Part shown: positions 24,792 to 34,895 of the stretch, in pieces
How positions within the stretch are numbered: position 1 is the stretch's first letter
How the letters are laid out: every line of letters starts with the position of its first letter
NCBI RefSeq assembly: GCF_018398395.1
Contig: NZ_JAHCBF010000001.1
Coordinates: 62,001-126,000, forward strand
Source of the DNA: Croceicoccus gelatinilyticus
GTDB lineage: Bacteria > Pseudomonadota > Alphaproteobacteria > Sphingomonadales > Sphingomonadaceae
Length of the DNA: 64,000 bases
Direction: 5' to 3'
Notes under the pieces: generated by a model
Told to the model about the DNA's origin: nothing
Databases searched by the model: none
The model's input: only the letters and a program-made list of their open reading frames with translations
Position numbers and translations under genes: made by a program

Positions 24792-25597
24792 GCGGTAACG
24801 TCCTTGATGGAATTGGCTTTGGTGCGACGATTGCGCTGGATCATGTTGAGAAGCTCGACACCGACGGAGAAGCCCATGGCGGCGTAGATATAGCCCTTGG
24901 GAACGTGGAAACCGAACCCGTCAGCAATCAGGACAAGCCCGATCATGACGAGGAAGGCGAGCGCCAGCATGACCAGTGAGGGGTTCTTCTCGATAAATCG
25001 GGCAAGGGGATCAGCGGCGACCAGCATGATGCCAACCGTGATGACGACGGCGGTCACCATGATCGGGATCTCGTCGGTCATGCCGACGGCGGTCAGGATG
25101 GAGTCGACAGAGAACACGAGATCGAGAGCGATGATCTGCGCGATCGCGGCGCCGAACCCGATACTGGCGACGGCCTTGCCGGTGTTCTTGTCCAGCATCG
25201 TGCCGGAATCGCCCTCGGGGTCCATCGAGTGATGGATTTCTGTCGTCGCTTTCCAGAGCAGGAACAGACCGCCCGCGATCAGGATCAGGTCTCGGCCCGA
25301 AAAAGCGGTTTCGAAGGTGGCCTCGCCATGAGGGCCGGGCGCGCCGGTGATGCCCAGATCGAACAGTGGTGTCTGCAGCGTGACCAGCCATCCTATCAGC
25401 ATTAGCAGGCAGATTCGCATGGTGAGGGCAAGCGCAAGGCCCAACCGCCGGGCCTTGGACTGTTGATGCTCCGGAAGGCGGTTCGACAGGATGGCGATGA
25501 AGACAAGATTGTCTATTCCCAGAACCACTTCCAGCACGATGAGCGTGAGGAGCGCGGCCCAGGCGGCCGGGTCGGAAAGCAGGGCTAGGATGTCCAT
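24788..25597 (-). CDS. TerC family integral membrane protein
   Basis: The protein has 269 residues and about seven hydrophobic segments. The signature [20 protein letters not shown] (acidic residues within membrane helices) and the later [17 protein letters not shown] are diagnostic of TerC/YkoY proteins. Relatives have been linked to Mn2+ export or metallation of exported proteins. Its stop overlaps the start of the sulfurtransferase-like gene, with which it is co-transcribed. A 252-base gap precedes the cold-shock gene in the opposite direction. Confidence 0.9.
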   Translation of the reverse strand: MDILALLSDPAAWAALLTLIVLEVVLGIDNLVFIAILSNRLPEHQQSKARRLGLALALTMRICLLMLIGWLVTLQTPLFDLGITGAPGPHGEATFETAFSGRDLILIAGGLFLLWKATTEIHHSMDPEGDSGTMLDKNTGKAVASIGFGAAIAQIIALDLVFSVDSILTAVGMTDEIPIMVTAVVITVGIMLVAADPLARFIEKNPSLVMLALAFLVMIGLVLIADGFGFHVPKGYIYAAMGFSVGVELLNMIQRNRRTKANSIKDVTA

Positions 25598-25850
25598 GGC
25601 GCGGGTTTCTGCCGCCGGTCAGCCGCTGTGGCAAGTAATCTCGAACGTGCCGAACCTGTGTTATTCGTGCCATCGTGTCCGGAAAATGGCGATTAAGGCG
25701 TAAATTGTTCGCCAATGGTTCCCAAATGCCTTATAACACCTCACCGTCAGGGGCCGTTGCACGAGGTATCGGCCCGAAGTCGTCGGTTTCTGTCCGTCCG
25801 CAGGCCATGGCGATCGAGGGAAGGGCGAGAGTTAAGGTACGCTTAGATTT

Positions 25851-26654
25851 ATGGGTTATGACAGAGGTCGGCGCGGTCGTGGCCGCGACAAACGCGATGG
25901 TTTCGGTGAAGACAATTACGATCCGTTCTCGCAGGGCGGGTTCGGATACGATCAGGGCTTCGATAACCGTGGCGGCGGCGGTGGTGGCGGTGGTTACAAC
26001 CGCGATCGCGGCGGATTCGGCAACGACCGCGGTGGTTACGGCGGCGGCGATCGCGGCGGTGACCGTGGTGGCTTCGGCGGCGGTGACCGCGGCGGCTTCC
26101 GTGGCGGCCCGGGCGGCGGTGGTGGTTTCCGCGGCGGCGGTGGTGGCGGCGGTGGCCGTATGCCCCCGCAGGTTGTCGGCACCGGCAAGGGCGTCGTAAA
26201 GTTCTTCAACTCCGGCAAGGGCTTCGGCTTCATTCAGCGTGAAGACGGCGGTGAGGACGTGTTCGTCCACATCAGCGCGGTCGAACGTGCAGGTCTCGAA
26301 GGTCTGGCTGAAGGTCAGGAACTGGAATTCAACCTCGTCGATCGCGGCGGCAAGATCTCGGCCAGCGACCTTCAGGTCGTCGGCGACGTGATCCCCGTCG
26401 AAGCGAAGCCCGCAGCACCGCAGCGCGAGCTGACTGGCGAAAAGGCTGTCGGTACGGTCAAGTTCTTCAACTCGGTGAAGGGCTTCGGCTTCATCACCCG
26501 CGATGACGGTGAGCAGGATGCTTTCGTGCACATCAGCGCGGTTGAGCGTTCGGGCCTGTCGCAGCTGAACGAAGGCGATCGCGTCGAATTCGATCTCGAG
26601 GTAGACCGCCGTGGCAAGTACTCGGCCGTGAACCTCGTGCCCGTTCAGGGCTGA
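25851..26654 (+). CDS. RGG-rich protein with two cold-shock domains
   Basis: The protein has 267 residues. Residues 1-105 are low-complexity, made of Gly, Arg and Asp with repeated RGG, GGDRGG and GGYN units. Cold-shock domain 1 spans about 109-177 (RNP1 KGFGFI, RNP2 VFVHIS) and domain 2 about 199-265 (KGFGFI, AFVHIS). CSDs bind single-stranded RNA/DNA; the RGG tract is disordered and RNA-binding in other organisms. A 252-base leader lies upstream with no gene in it, as expected of a cold-shock mRNA, though I could not define its fold. No strong ribosome site is seen before the ATG. Usual bacterial Csp proteins are about 70 residues. Confidence 0.9.
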   Translation: MGYDRGRRGRGRDKRDGFGEDNYDPFSQGGFGYDQGFDNRGGGGGGGGYNRDRGGFGNDRGGYGGGDRGGDRGGFGGGDRGGFRGGPGGGGGFRGGGGGGGGRMPPQVVGTGKGVVKFFNSGKGFGFIQREDGGEDVFVHISAVERAGLEGLAEGQELEFNLVDRGGKISASDLQVVGDVIPVEAKPAAPQRELTGEKAVGTVKFFNSVKGFGFITRDDGEQDAFVHISAVERSGLSQLNEGDRVEFDLEVDRRGKYSAVNLVPVQG

Positions 26655-26720
26655 CGCTCATCGGTAAAGTCCGGCCTTACGGTTGATTGACCGAACAGGA
26701 CGGATTTCCTAGATGCAGAA

Positions 26721-26758
26721 AAATGGCGGTTCCCACCGGGGGCCGCCATTTCTCTTTT
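26721..26758 (+). terminator. Rho-independent terminator after cold-shock gene
   Basis: AAATGGCGG (26721-26729) pairs with CCGCCATTT (26743-26751), followed by CTCTTTT. It separates the cold-shock gene from argD. Confidence 0.8.
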
Positions 26759-26783
26759 AAATATCCGTAAGAGGATCGCTGAA

Positions 26784-27962
26784 ATGTCGATTACGCCCCT
26801 GATGCCCGTGTATCCGCGCTGTGATGTCCGGCCGGTGCGAGGCGAAAACTGCCATCTCGTTTCCGAGGATGGCCGGCGATTCCTCGACTTTGCCAGCGGT
26901 ATCGCGGTGAACCTTCTCGGGCATTCGCACGCAGGGCTGATCGGCGCCATCCAGAAGCAGGCCGAAACGCTGATGCATGTGTCCAACATGTACGGCAGCC
27001 CGCAGGGCGAATCGCTGGCTCAGCGGCTTGTCGACCTGACCTTTGCCGACACGGTGTTCTTCACGAACTCGGGCGCAGAGGCGGTCGAGACCGCGATGAA
27101 GACGGCGCGGGCCTATCATCAGCACGACGGCAACGACGAACGCTACGAGATCATCACGTTCAAGAACGCCTTCCACGGCCGCACGATGGCAACGATCAGC
27201 GCATCGAACCAGGACAAGATGCACAAGGGCTTCATGCCCCTGCTGCCCGGGTTCAAGTACGTCGAATTCAACGACCTTGAGGGCGCCAAGGCCGCCGTCG
27301 GTCCGCACACCGCTGCAATCATGGTGGAGCCGGTGCAGGGTGAGGGCGGCATCCGCGTTGCCGACGATGCCTTCATCAAGGGCCTGCGCGAACTGTGCGA
27401 CGCCAATGACCTGATGCTGATCTTCGACGAAGTTCAGTGCGGCGTGGCGCGCACCGGTACTCTCTATGCCTACGAACAGTTTGGCGTCGAACCCGATATC
27501 CTCGCGACCGCGAAGGGCATCGGCGGCGGCTTCCCGATGGGCGCGTGCCTCGCGACCGAAAAGGCTGCGCGCGGCATGGTTTTTGGCACGCACGGCAGCA
27601 CCTATGGCGGCAACCCGCTGGCGATGGCTGCGGGCGAGGCTGTTTTGGATGCCGTGGCGAACGACGAATTCCTCGCGCACGTCCGTTCGATGGGCGAAAA
27701 GCTGCGCGGCCGGCTCGAACAGTTCATCGGCAACTACCCCGACCTGTTCGAGGATGTTCGCGGCATGGGCCTGATGATGGGCGTGAAGATGAAGGTCGAA
27801 AGCCGGCCCTTCGTGGCGCACCTGCGCGACCATCACGGTTTGCTGACCGTGGCTGCGGGCGACAACGTCTTCCGCATCCTGCCGCCGCTCGTCATCGAAG
27901 ATGCACACATCGACGAATTCATGGAGAAGCTGTCCGCCGGGGCGGCTGATTACACGCCGTGA
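26784..27962 (+). CDS. argD: Acetylornithine aminotransferase
   Basis: The protein has 392 residues, standard for ArgD. PLP-binding features are [16 protein letters not shown], the aromatic-binding [22 protein letters not shown] and the Schiff-base lysine in [13 protein letters not shown]. It converts N-acetylglutamate semialdehyde to N-acetylornithine in arginine synthesis (and may act in the lysine route). It overlaps argF by four bases (GTGA), so the two consecutive arginine steps are translationally linked. Confidence 0.95.
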   Translation: MSITPLMPVYPRCDVRPVRGENCHLVSEDGRRFLDFASGIAVNLLGHSHAGLIGAIQKQAETLMHVSNMYGSPQGESLAQRLVDLTFADTVFFTNSGAEAVETAMKTARAYHQHDGNDERYEIITFKNAFHGRTMATISASNQDKMHKGFMPLLPGFKYVEFNDLEGAKAAVGPHTAAIMVEPVQGEGGIRVADDAFIKGLRELCDANDLMLIFDEVQCGVARTGTLYAYEQFGVEPDILATAKGIGGGFPMGACLATEKAARGMVFGTHGSTYGGNPLAMAAGEAVLDAVANDEFLAHVRSMGEKLRGRLEQFIGNYPDLFEDVRGMGLMMGVKMKVESRPFVAHLRDHHGLLTVAAGDNVFRILPPLVIEDAHIDEFMEKLSAGAADYTP

Positions 27963-28888
27963 GCGTGCGGCATTTCCTCGACCTCTCGGATGCGGGGGGA
28001 GACGCGATCGCGGCGATGATCAACGACGCCATCGATCGCAAGGAAGCGCGCGCCGGTATGCCCAAGGGCGCGCCTGATAGTGATGCACCGCTCAAGGGCC
28101 GCGTGCTGGCCATGATCTTCGAGAAGAACTCGACCCGTACGCGCGTGTCGTTCGACATGGCGATCAGGCAATTGGGTGGCAGCTCGATCATCATGGAAGC
28201 GGGCAGCATGCAGCTCGGTCGCGGAGAGACGGTCGCAGACACCGCGCGCGTGTTGTCGCGCATGGTCGATGCCATCATGATCCGCACCGACGATCACGCC
28301 AAGATCGAGGAACTGGCCCGCCATGCCACCGTACCGGTGATCAATGGTCTTACCGATCGCTCGCACCCCTGCCAGATCGTTGCTGACCTGCTCACACTGG
28401 TCGAACATCGCAAGGCCCTGCCGGGTCTTGAGGTCGCCTGGTTCGGCGATGGCAACAACGTGCTGCACTCGGTGCTGGAAGCAGCGGCGCTGATGAAGTT
28501 CAACGTCCGCTACGGCGTGCCCGAAGGTTACGAGCCCGAGGAAGAGTTTGTCCAAATGGCGCGGGCTGCTGGCTCAACCGTAACGTTGTGCCGTGATGCT
28601 ACCGAGGCAGCTGCGGGCGCCGACGTCCTCGTCACCGACACCTGGGTTTCGATGGGCCAGGCGGAAGCTGCCGAAAAGCTGGCGGCGATGCGCCCCTATC
28701 AGGTCAATGCCGATCTTATGGCTCACGCGAAGGAGGATGCTGTCTTTCTGCACTGTCTGCCTGCGCATGTCGGTGACGAAGTTAGCAAGGACGTGTTCGA
28801 GGGTTCGCATTCGGTCGTCTGGGACGAGGCGGAGAACCGAATCCACGCCCAGAAGTCCGTACTGCGCTGGGCGTTCGGTCAGCTGTGA
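27959..28888 (+). CDS. argF: Ornithine carbamoyltransferase
   Basis: The protein has 309 residues, starting at a GTG that overlaps the argD stop. Carbamoyl-phosphate binding is shown by [12 protein letters not shown] and HPCQ, and the ornithine-binding/catalytic loop by [13 protein letters not shown]. It makes citrulline in arginine synthesis in the cytoplasm. The stop in turn overlaps the GTG of hslO. Confidence 0.96.
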   Translation: MSVRHFLDLSDAGGDAIAAMINDAIDRKEARAGMPKGAPDSDAPLKGRVLAMIFEKNSTRTRVSFDMAIRQLGGSSIIMEAGSMQLGRGETVADTARVLSRMVDAIMIRTDDHAKIEELARHATVPVINGLTDRSHPCQIVADLLTLVEHRKALPGLEVAWFGDGNNVLHSVLEAAALMKFNVRYGVPEGYEPEEEFVQMARAAGSTVTLCRDATEAAAGADVLVTDTWVSMGQAEAAEKLAAMRPYQVNADLMAHAKEDAVFLHCLPAHVGDEVSKDVFEGSHSVVWDEAENRIHAQKSVLRWAFGQL

Positions 28889-29790
28889 GCGATACGCCGC
28901 CTGCCATTGAGAACGAGACCGGCTTTGACCGTGTGCTCGCCTTCACGCTGCCCGAAAGAGATGCGCGTGGGCGTTCTGTTCGCCTGGGCCCGACGCTCGA
29001 CCTGATCCTTTCGGCGCACGACTATCCGGTCGCTGCCCGCAATCTGCTGTCGGAAGCGCTCGTGCTTTGCGCGCTGATGGGCTCACTGGTTAAAACCGGT
29101 GGTCAGCTCACGATGCAGGCTAGGGCATCGGAAGGTGCGGTCAGCCTGCTGGTTTGCGACTATCGTGGGGGTGAACTGCGCGGTTATGTCCAGCATGACA
29201 AGGAAGCGCTGGAGCAACTGGGCGCCAATCCTGACCTGAAGGCCCTGTTTGGCAACGAAGCTTTTCTTGCCATCACTTTCGATCTGGCCACTGGCGGTCG
29301 CTATCAGGGTGTCGTGCCACTCGATGGCGCGACGCTGAGCGTGGCTTGCGAGCATTATTTTCGCCAGTCGGAGCAGGTGCCGTCGGTCCTGAGGGTCGCG
29401 ATCAGTTCGGAAGGTGCGCATACCGTTGCTGGCGGTGTCCTGATCCAGCATTTGCCGGACGGTGAAGAAGGGCGCGAGCGTCTTCACGTGCGCTACGACG
29501 ACCCTGACTGGGAACATGTCGCGGTGATCGGAGGCAGCGTTCGCCATGCCGAGCTGGTCGATCCGACACTATCGATGGAAGCGATCGTTTGGCGGCTGTT
29601 CCATGAGGAAGACACTGTGCGTGTCGAGGCGCTGGATCGGATCGTGCGCGGGTGCCGCTGCACGGTCGAGCACTACCGCGACGTCCTTTCGCGGTTCTCG
29701 CCGGATGATCTGGCCGAGATGCGCGAGGACGACGGTCTGATCCACGTCGATTGTGCCTTCTGCTCGAAGGTCTTCGAACTCGACGTCTGA
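28885..29790 (+). CDS. hslO: Redox-activated chaperone Hsp33
   Basis: The protein has 301 residues. The C-terminal zinc-binding redox switch is present as CRC (in [10 protein letters not shown]) and CAFC (in [10 protein letters not shown]), i.e. Cys-x-Cys and Cys-x2-Cys. The N-terminal domain has the usual [13 protein letters not shown] and RGYVQ features. Under oxidative stress it releases zinc and holds unfolding proteins. The start is a GTG that overlaps the argF stop; an argF-hslO linkage is common in alphaproteobacteria. Confidence 0.95.
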   Translation: MSDTPPAIENETGFDRVLAFTLPERDARGRSVRLGPTLDLILSAHDYPVAARNLLSEALVLCALMGSLVKTGGQLTMQARASEGAVSLLVCDYRGGELRGYVQHDKEALEQLGANPDLKALFGNEAFLAITFDLATGGRYQGVVPLDGATLSVACEHYFRQSEQVPSVLRVAISSEGAHTVAGGVLIQHLPDGEEGRERLHVRYDDPDWEHVAVIGGSVRHAELVDPTLSMEAIVWRLFHEEDTVRVEALDRIVRGCRCTVEHYRDVLSRFSPDDLAEMREDDGLIHVDCAFCSKVFELDV

Positions 29791-29831
29791 ACCGGCTTGC
29801 GTCTGGCCAAGGCGCGTCTTAGCTCCACGAC

Positions 29832-30518
29832 ATGACTGAACAGCACAATGCAGCGCCCGCCGTCGTTCTCTTGTCCGGCGGGCTGGATTCGATGGTGACC
29901 GCAGGGATCGCCCGTGAACGAGGCTTCTCGCTCAACGCGCTGACGATCGATTACAACCAGCGCCATCGCCGCGAACTTGAAAGTGCGAAGCAAATCGCGG
30001 CAAATCTTGGTGCGGATCGGCATGTGGTTCTGCCGCTGGACCTTCGCGCCTTCGGTGGTTCCGCTCTTACCGCAGACATCGATGTGCCCAAGGGCGGCGT
30101 CGGCGAGGATATTCCGGTCACCTACGTCCCGGCACGTAATCTCGTGTTCCTGTCGCTGACGCTGGCGTGGGCCGAAGCGATTGGCGCGCGCGACATTTTT
30201 ATCGGCGTCAATGCGCTCGACTATTCGGGCTATCCCGATTGCCGGCCAGAGTTCATCCAGTGTTTTGCCGATCTCGCTCGTCTGGCAACGAAGGCTGGGG
30301 CCCAGGGGGGAGAGTTCACGATCCACGCGCCTTTGCAGTATCTGGGCAAGGCGGAGATCGTATCCGAAGCTTACAGACTGGGCCTCGATCCGGCGGAAAG
30401 CTGGTCCTGCTACGATCCGATGCCCGACGGCACCGCCTGCGGACAATGCGACAGCTGCCGGTTACGGCTGGAAGGCTTCAGCAAGGCGGGACGCGAGGAT
30501 CCGCTGTCCTACGCCTGA
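29832..30518 (+). CDS. queC: 7-cyano-7-deazaguanine synthase QueC
   Basis: The protein has 228 residues. The ATP-pyrophosphatase P-loop is LSGGLDSMVTAG. The C-terminal zinc site is WSCYDPMPDGTACGQCDSC with four cysteines. It turns 7-carboxy-7-deazaguanine into preQ0, a precursor of queuosine in tRNA. It follows hslO by 41 bases and ends at the terminator at 30542. No other queuosine gene is in the window. Confidence 0.95.
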   Translation: MTEQHNAAPAVVLLSGGLDSMVTAGIARERGFSLNALTIDYNQRHRRELESAKQIAANLGADRHVVLPLDLRAFGGSALTADIDVPKGGVGEDIPVTYVPARNLVFLSLTLAWAEAIGARDIFIGVNALDYSGYPDCRPEFIQCFADLARLATKAGAQGGEFTIHAPLQYLGKAEIVSEAYRLGLDPAESWSCYDPMPDGTACGQCDSCRLRLEGFSKAGREDPLSYA

Positions 30519-30538
30519 TGCGATCACATCGATGAAAC

Positions 30539-30575
30539 GAAAAAGGGGCCGGCTTGAACCGGCCCCTTTCTCTTG
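30539..30575. terminator. Bidirectional terminator between queC and ompA-like gene
   Basis: AAAGGGGCCGG (30542-30552) pairs with CCGGCCCCTTT (30559-30569), with A-rich and T-rich flanks. It lies between the convergent queC and OmpA-family genes. Confidence 0.88.
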
Positions 30576-30601
30576 TTTCGTTTCCGAATGATCGGAAAGA
30601 A

Positions 30602-31669
30602 TTACATGCCCGAACCCGGACCGTACGTGATTTCCACGCGGCGGTTCTGGAGTTCGCGAACACCGTCGGCGGTCGGCACGCGCGGGTTGCTTTCACCGAA
30701 AGCTTCGCTCGTGATGGCCGATGCCGGGATGCTGCGGGCCGTGAGGTAGGACTGGACCGAGTCGTTACGACGCTCGGACAGGCCCATGTTGTACTGCACC
30801 GAACCCGAACGGTCGGTGTAGCCTGCGAGCATGATCGGAACGCTGTCGCAATCGGCATAAGCCGCAACGGCGCTGTCGAGGATGCTTGCAGCCTCAGGTG
30901 AGATCTCAGCCGAATCCCAGTCAAAGAACACGATGTACGGACCCGTGTTGCAGACCGCTGCCGGCGGTGGCGGCGGTGGCGGAGGGGGCGGCGGCGGCGG
31001 AGGCGGCGGGGGGGGCGGCGGCGGCGGAGGCGGCGGAGCCATGCCGAAGTTGTACGACAGCGTGCCCATTAAAGAATGCGAGCGGATGTCGTGTTCGAAC
31101 TCCGCGCCGCTGAGATCGATCAGTCCGATATCGTCGTGACGGAAGTAGCGATACTTGAGGCCAACGTCCCAGTTGTCGGTTAGCGGCGCGCGAATGCCCG
31201 CAATGGCCTGCCAAGCAAAGCCGGTGTCCGAATCGTCGACAATGCCTGTACCATCGACATTCGTGCGGGCCACGCCGACACCGCCACCAATGAAGCCCTG
31301 CAGGCCTTCGTCGTCACCGAAGTCGAGAAGGCCGTTCACCATGAAGCTGAGCGAATTGAATGTCACGTGGAGGTCTTCGTCGGCGATTGCCGTCCCGCCT
31401 ACGTTTGCTCCGTCATCGTCCGAGCCTTTGTACGCGGTCTCTGCCTCGAGGCGGAAGCTGCCGAAGTCGTAGCCGACCATGCCGCCGAAGTCGTAGCCGT
31501 AGTCCCAGTCGATCTTCGCGGCATTTTCGACTGCTCCGATATCGACGTCGGTGTCTTCAACGAGCGCCGTGCCGCCATCGAGCTCGATATACCATGCGCC
31601 GTCGCGCGCAGAGGCTGGCATGGCGAGAACCGTCGAGGCCATCGCCAAACCAATCATCAATTTACGCAT
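30602..31669 (-). CDS. OmpA-family outer membrane protein with polyproline linker
   Basis: The protein has 355 residues, starting at the ATG at 31669 (MRKLMIGLAMASTVLAMPAS signal peptide). An eight-strand beta-barrel domain covers about residues 20-190 (GFIGGGVGVARTNV, GLKYRYFRHDD). It is joined by a run of 25 consecutive prolines to a C-terminal OmpA peptidoglycan-binding domain (VFFDWDSAEISPEA, GYTDRSGSVQYNMGLSERR, with the conserved Asp and Arg). It likely ties outer membrane to cell wall. Upstream on the minus strand lies the gap after the GTA cluster, from which its promoter must come. Confidence 0.93.
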   Translation of the reverse strand: MRKLMIGLAMASTVLAMPASARDGAWYIELDGGTALVEDTDVDIGAVENAAKIDWDYGYDFGGMVGYDFGSFRLEAETAYKGSDDDGANVGGTAIADEDLHVTFNSLSFMVNGLLDFGDDEGLQGFIGGGVGVARTNVDGTGIVDDSDTGFAWQAIAGIRAPLTDNWDVGLKYRYFRHDDIGLIDLSGAEFEHDIRSHSLMGTLSYNFGMAPPPPPPPPPPPPPPPPPPPPPPPPPAAVCNTGPYIVFFDWDSAEISPEAASILDSAVAAYADCDSVPIMLAGYTDRSGSVQYNMGLSERRNDSVQSYLTARSIPASAITSEAFGESNPRVPTADGVRELQNRRVEITYGPGSGM

Positions 31670-31811
31670 TCGCGTTTCCCCTTGTTCTTTGGCGACATTG
31701 CCCAAAGTCACTCAGGAAATCTGTATCGTTGGGAATAATTGTGCGCAAGCAACGAAGTTGCCTGAAAAGCCGGAACTTAATCGCCGTTAGGCTCAATTCG
31801 TAACCACGCTA

Positions 31812-32267
31812 TCATGAGCCTACGATGCCTGATCGCTGCAGCGCGTCGATCAAACCGTCGATGGCGGATCGTGCCTCCGCATCCACGGTCGTTCCACCGG
31901 AAGGCTTGCTAATGACTGTGTTGGCGTTCCAGCCATCACGATAGAACCGGTTGGCGCCGAGGGCTTTGTCAAAGACCCGCATGCCCTCAACGGGCTGGCA
32001 AAAGATCCACTGTCCTTCATTAAAACAAGCGATCTGGTGGTCTCGATTGTCGAAGGAGGCGGTTGCTCCGGGCGCGACGATCCAGCACTCGCCGTTTGCG
32101 GGTGACACTGGCGGCTGGTCAGAAACACCCTCGACAAGAGGGTGCAGCATTGCATCCATGATCACGTGTGCCTCGTTTACGAAAACCTCTTTCTGGGTCT
32201 GAGCGACGTGAAGGAAGGGGAGAGCAAATTTCGCCGTGGCTGAATTGAAAGTGATGGGCTCTGCCAT
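31812..32267 (-). CDS. DUF2793 protein at end of GTA cluster
   Basis: The protein has 151 residues. It begins with a segment LPFLHVAQTQKEVFVNEAH and contains NGECWIVAPGATASFDNRD, both hallmarks of DUF2793 proteins found next to gp15 in alphaproteobacterial GTA and phage clusters. Its job is unknown; a tail-fibre or adhesion accessory is likely from position. It lies 21 bases after gp15 and its ribosome site is CAGGAGAT. Confidence 0.82.
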   Translation of the reverse strand: MAEPITFNSATAKFALPFLHVAQTQKEVFVNEAHVIMDAMLHPLVEGVSDQPPVSPANGECWIVAPGATASFDNRDHQIACFNEGQWIFCQPVEGMRVFDKALGANRFYRDGWNANTVISKPSGGTTVDAEARSAIDGLIDALQRSGIVGS

Positions 32268-32288
32268 TTTTATCTCCTGGAGATGATA

Positions 32289-34481
32289 TCAGAACGAGAC
32301 TTCAAGCGGCAACGACCGCCCGTAGTCGCCGACCTGTCTGATCTGGAATTTCGCTGGCTTGGGCCGGCTGTCGAGTTGCCCCATCGTAGTGGCATCTAGC
32401 TCGAGATGCGGCTGCGAAACTTCCCACGCGAGGACGTCTTGTGCAGCATCGATGAAGCGAACCTCATATCGCTCGAAAGTCTCGGAGAGCGGAATTTCGA
32501 CCTCGTCAGGCCATGCCCAGGCACCACGTGACCGGCGCGTCCATTGCAACTTTGATGAACCTTCGCCGGTATCGGTTTCGACGAAGTGCGCCCTGACTGG
32601 CGTCAAGGGTCGCAAGGTCAAGCCGCTGTCCGAAATTGTCGATCGAACAGGTTGTGGATCGGCCTGGCCCAATGCCACCACGTCGACATCGGCGAGCGAA
32701 CTAATAGCAGAACTGTCGATCAGCGTGAGTTCGTCATCGAGGAAAATGAAGTCTTCGCCAGGAATATGGGAGCCGATGGCATGTTCAGTCCCTCCGCGGC
32801 CGCGAAGCAGGTTCGTAAGTTCCCAAAGTCCGCCGCCCCGATGAACAGCGGAGCCGAACTGAATGATCTCGGCACCGATCCTCGCCCGATTGCGGCCCTG
32901 AGCCATTTCCTGGGCCGAGGCATCGGACAAGGCGAACGCCTCATCGGCCAAGAGCACCATGATTTGTGCTGATCTATCGAAAAGGTGCGGCGTTGAGGGC
33001 GGGATTGCAGACTGCACCGTGCCGACGACGGCACGGGTTTTCCCGGCAACCCCCGCAGGGACGAGTACGCCGTCTCCCGCGTCGAGGTGCAGAGCCGCGC
33101 CTGCCCAGCCTTCGTGCGCCGAGGAGACGGCAGCGTAGATCTTGCGTTCGTTCACACGTCCTGCACCGTCCCAGGGCAGCTCGAAGGCACTGAGAAGAGT
33201 CGGGCCGTTCGAGAGGTCTCGGGGTTTACGGTCAGCCCCCGCATCGCCAGCAGACCTGAGGTCGCTTCCGCTGCGTAGCTGAACCGAGCGTAGGTCCAGT
33301 TCCACCCCGGCGGCTCGCCATTCCCAACCGGCGACCTGCCATATGCCGGTTTCGCCTTGAGGACGGACATAGGAACCCGGGCGGATTGCCGGGTCTAATG
33401 TGCCAACACGATAGGCTACCTTTTCCCGACCCGACAGGTTTCGCTCTGCCATCTCTTCGGCAATCCGTCTGGCGGCGTCGGCCGTCAGGCCAGCGGGAAA
33501 GTCGACGGTTTCCATCGCGCCGTTCCCTGCCATACCGCGGCTGCGTTGCAGACCGGGTTGAAAATCCCGTTCCTGATCGTAGTAGCGCAAACATAAAGCG
33601 TTGCGTTGGCTGCCTGCCTTGCGTGAACGACTGGCGCCGGTGGCTTGTCCGAAATCTCCCTGTCTGTCGGCAATCGGGGGCGGTAGATTAATCACTGTGG
33701 CGTCAGGTTCGTTCACGGCTGCATGAACGCTCAGGCGGCCTCGCGATGCGTCGATGGCAAGCGGATAGCCGGCATGTAGCGTGGCGAGCAGCGAAAGCTC
33801 GCTGCCGCCATCGTGACTGATGCCGGCCAGCCCCTCCATATGCACGCTGGATTGCAGGTTCAGGTCTTCCCCGATCATCGTGACCAGGTCGAGCGCGCCG
33901 TCATCCGAGATGATTTCGAAAGTCAGGGCCGGAATTCGATTGCCGAAGTCGGCAAGTTGCAGATCTTCAAACACCACGTAGGCGATGCCGCGGAATGCGG
34001 GGCAACCAGCGCCAATATCCGAGGCGATCAGCCCATCCGGAGCTTGGCGTTCAGAGCCGCGATAGACGCGCATCTCGCCGCCCGCCTTCAGGTCTCCACC
34101 TGCGCCGCGAAGAAGATTGCCATCCGCCCAGATCCGACCCACCGACTGGATGGGGCGGCTAGCGAGAGCGACGGCAAATGACGTCGTGTAACTGTAGGTA
34201 GCTACCTTCGGCTTGCCTTTTCCGCCGCCGCTTTTCTCCTTGTGCTCTACAAGGTCGGTTGCCCAGATTATGCTGCCTGCCGCCCGAACGGTGCCAAAGT
34301 GTCGCGGAATTGTGCTGCCGTAGCTTGAGGTAGTGACCGAAAGTTCTTTCAGTCTCGCGCCCTCATGCTTTGGCGCTCCGAAAATTGCGTTGTCGAGTGC
34401 ACGCCCAGCGAGAGTTCCTAGAGCGCCTCCGAGCGGTCCACCAAGAGCAGTGCCGACAGTCGTCAGAACGAGTGTTGCCAT
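32289..34481 (-). CDS. GTA gp15-like tail/host-specificity protein
   Basis: The protein has 730 residues. The N-terminus (ALGGPLGGALGTLAGRALDN) is a typical Gly-rich hydrophobic start of gp15 tail hub/fibre proteins, followed by a region with KPKVATYSYTTSFAVALASR and GIAYVVFEDLQLADFGNRIP as in Phage-tail_3 proteins. It is much shorter than the RcGTA gp15 (about 1300 residues in Rhodobacter, from memory) and I do not see the N-terminal GTA TIM-barrel domain of that protein. It should form the tail tip that contacts the recipient cell. Confidence 0.85.
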   Translation of the reverse strand: MATLVLTTVGTALGGPLGGALGTLAGRALDNAIFGAPKHEGARLKELSVTTSSYGSTIPRHFGTVRAAGSIIWATDLVEHKEKSGGGKGKPKVATYSYTTSFAVALASRPIQSVGRIWADGNLLRGAGGDLKAGGEMRVYRGSERQAPDGLIASDIGAGCPAFRGIAYVVFEDLQLADFGNRIPALTFEIISDDGALDLVTMIGEDLNLQSSVHMEGLAGISHDGGSELSLLATLHAGYPLAIDASRGRLSVHAAVNEPDATVINLPPPIADRQGDFGQATGASRSRKAGSQRNALCLRYYDQERDFQPGLQRSRGMAGNGAMETVDFPAGLTADAARRIAEEMAERNLSGREKVAYRVGTLDPAIRPGSYVRPQGETGIWQVAGWEWRAAGVELDLRSVQLRSGSDLRSAGDAGADRKPRDLSNGPTLLSAFELPWDGAGRVNERKIYAAVSSAHEGWAGAALHLDAGDGVLVPAGVAGKTRAVVGTVQSAIPPSTPHLFDRSAQIMVLLADEAFALSDASAQEMAQGRNRARIGAEIIQFGSAVHRGGGLWELTNLLRGRGGTEHAIGSHIPGEDFIFLDDELTLIDSSAISSLADVDVVALGQADPQPVRSTISDSGLTLRPLTPVRAHFVETDTGEGSSKLQWTRRSRGAWAWPDEVEIPLSETFERYEVRFIDAAQDVLAWEVSQPHLELDATTMGQLDSRPKPAKFQIRQVGDYGRSLPLEVSF

Positions 34482-34484
34482 GGT

Positions 34485-34895
34485 TCAATCCTTGACTTCG
34501 ATTGGTATGCGCCAGTTCGCTATTCGCTGCCATCGCGGATCGACTGGCCCGCAGACGACCTTGCGCAGGCCAGCATGAGCGTGAATAAACCGCGCGCTTC
34601 CCACAGCCACGGCCAGGTGAAACTGGCCGAAACCCAGATCGAATAGCGCGATGTCGCCTGGTTCTGTCGGTCCCGCACCGCTGCGCAGGCCCGATGCGGC
34701 GGCGGATTTCATCAGTGCGGAAATGTCGGTGTTGCGAAGTCCATATCCGAGAGGAAGGCAGGCGGTGCCTCCGACCCGTTCGATGACTTCTCCGACCAGG
34801 CCTACGCAATCGAGACCGGTGGAAGGGTCACGCCCGCGCAACCTGAAGGGACAACCGACAAGCTGCAGCGCAGCAGCCGCGGCCGGGTGTGTCAT
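34485..34895 (-). CDS. GTA gp14, NlpC/P60 cell-wall peptidase
   Basis: The protein has 136 residues. The catalytic Cys lies in STGLDCVGLVGEVIERVG and the partner His in FGQFHLAVAVGSARF, matching the NlpC/P60 fold of phage tail peptidases (TIGR02219). It likely cuts peptidoglycan during DNA entry into recipients. It overlaps gp13 by four bases (ATGA at 34892-34895) and precedes gp15 by three bases. Confidence 0.9.
   Translation of the reverse strand: MTHPAAAAALQLVGCPFRLRGRDPSTGLDCVGLVGEVIERVGGTACLPLGYGLRNTDISALMKSAAASGLRSGAGPTEPGDIALFDLGFGQFHLAVAVGSARFIHAHAGLRKVVCGPVDPRWQRIANWRIPIEVKD

Noticed and set aside
25675-26531. Other-frame proteins over the RGG/cold-shock gene (Val/Ala or Thr/Ala-rich)
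   Set aside because: They come from the repetitive GGC/GGT codons read in other frames; the plus frame has clear cold-shock domains.
30882-31139. Plus-strand poly-glycine frame opposite the polyproline linker
   Set aside because: It is the antisense of the proline codons in the OmpA-family gene.
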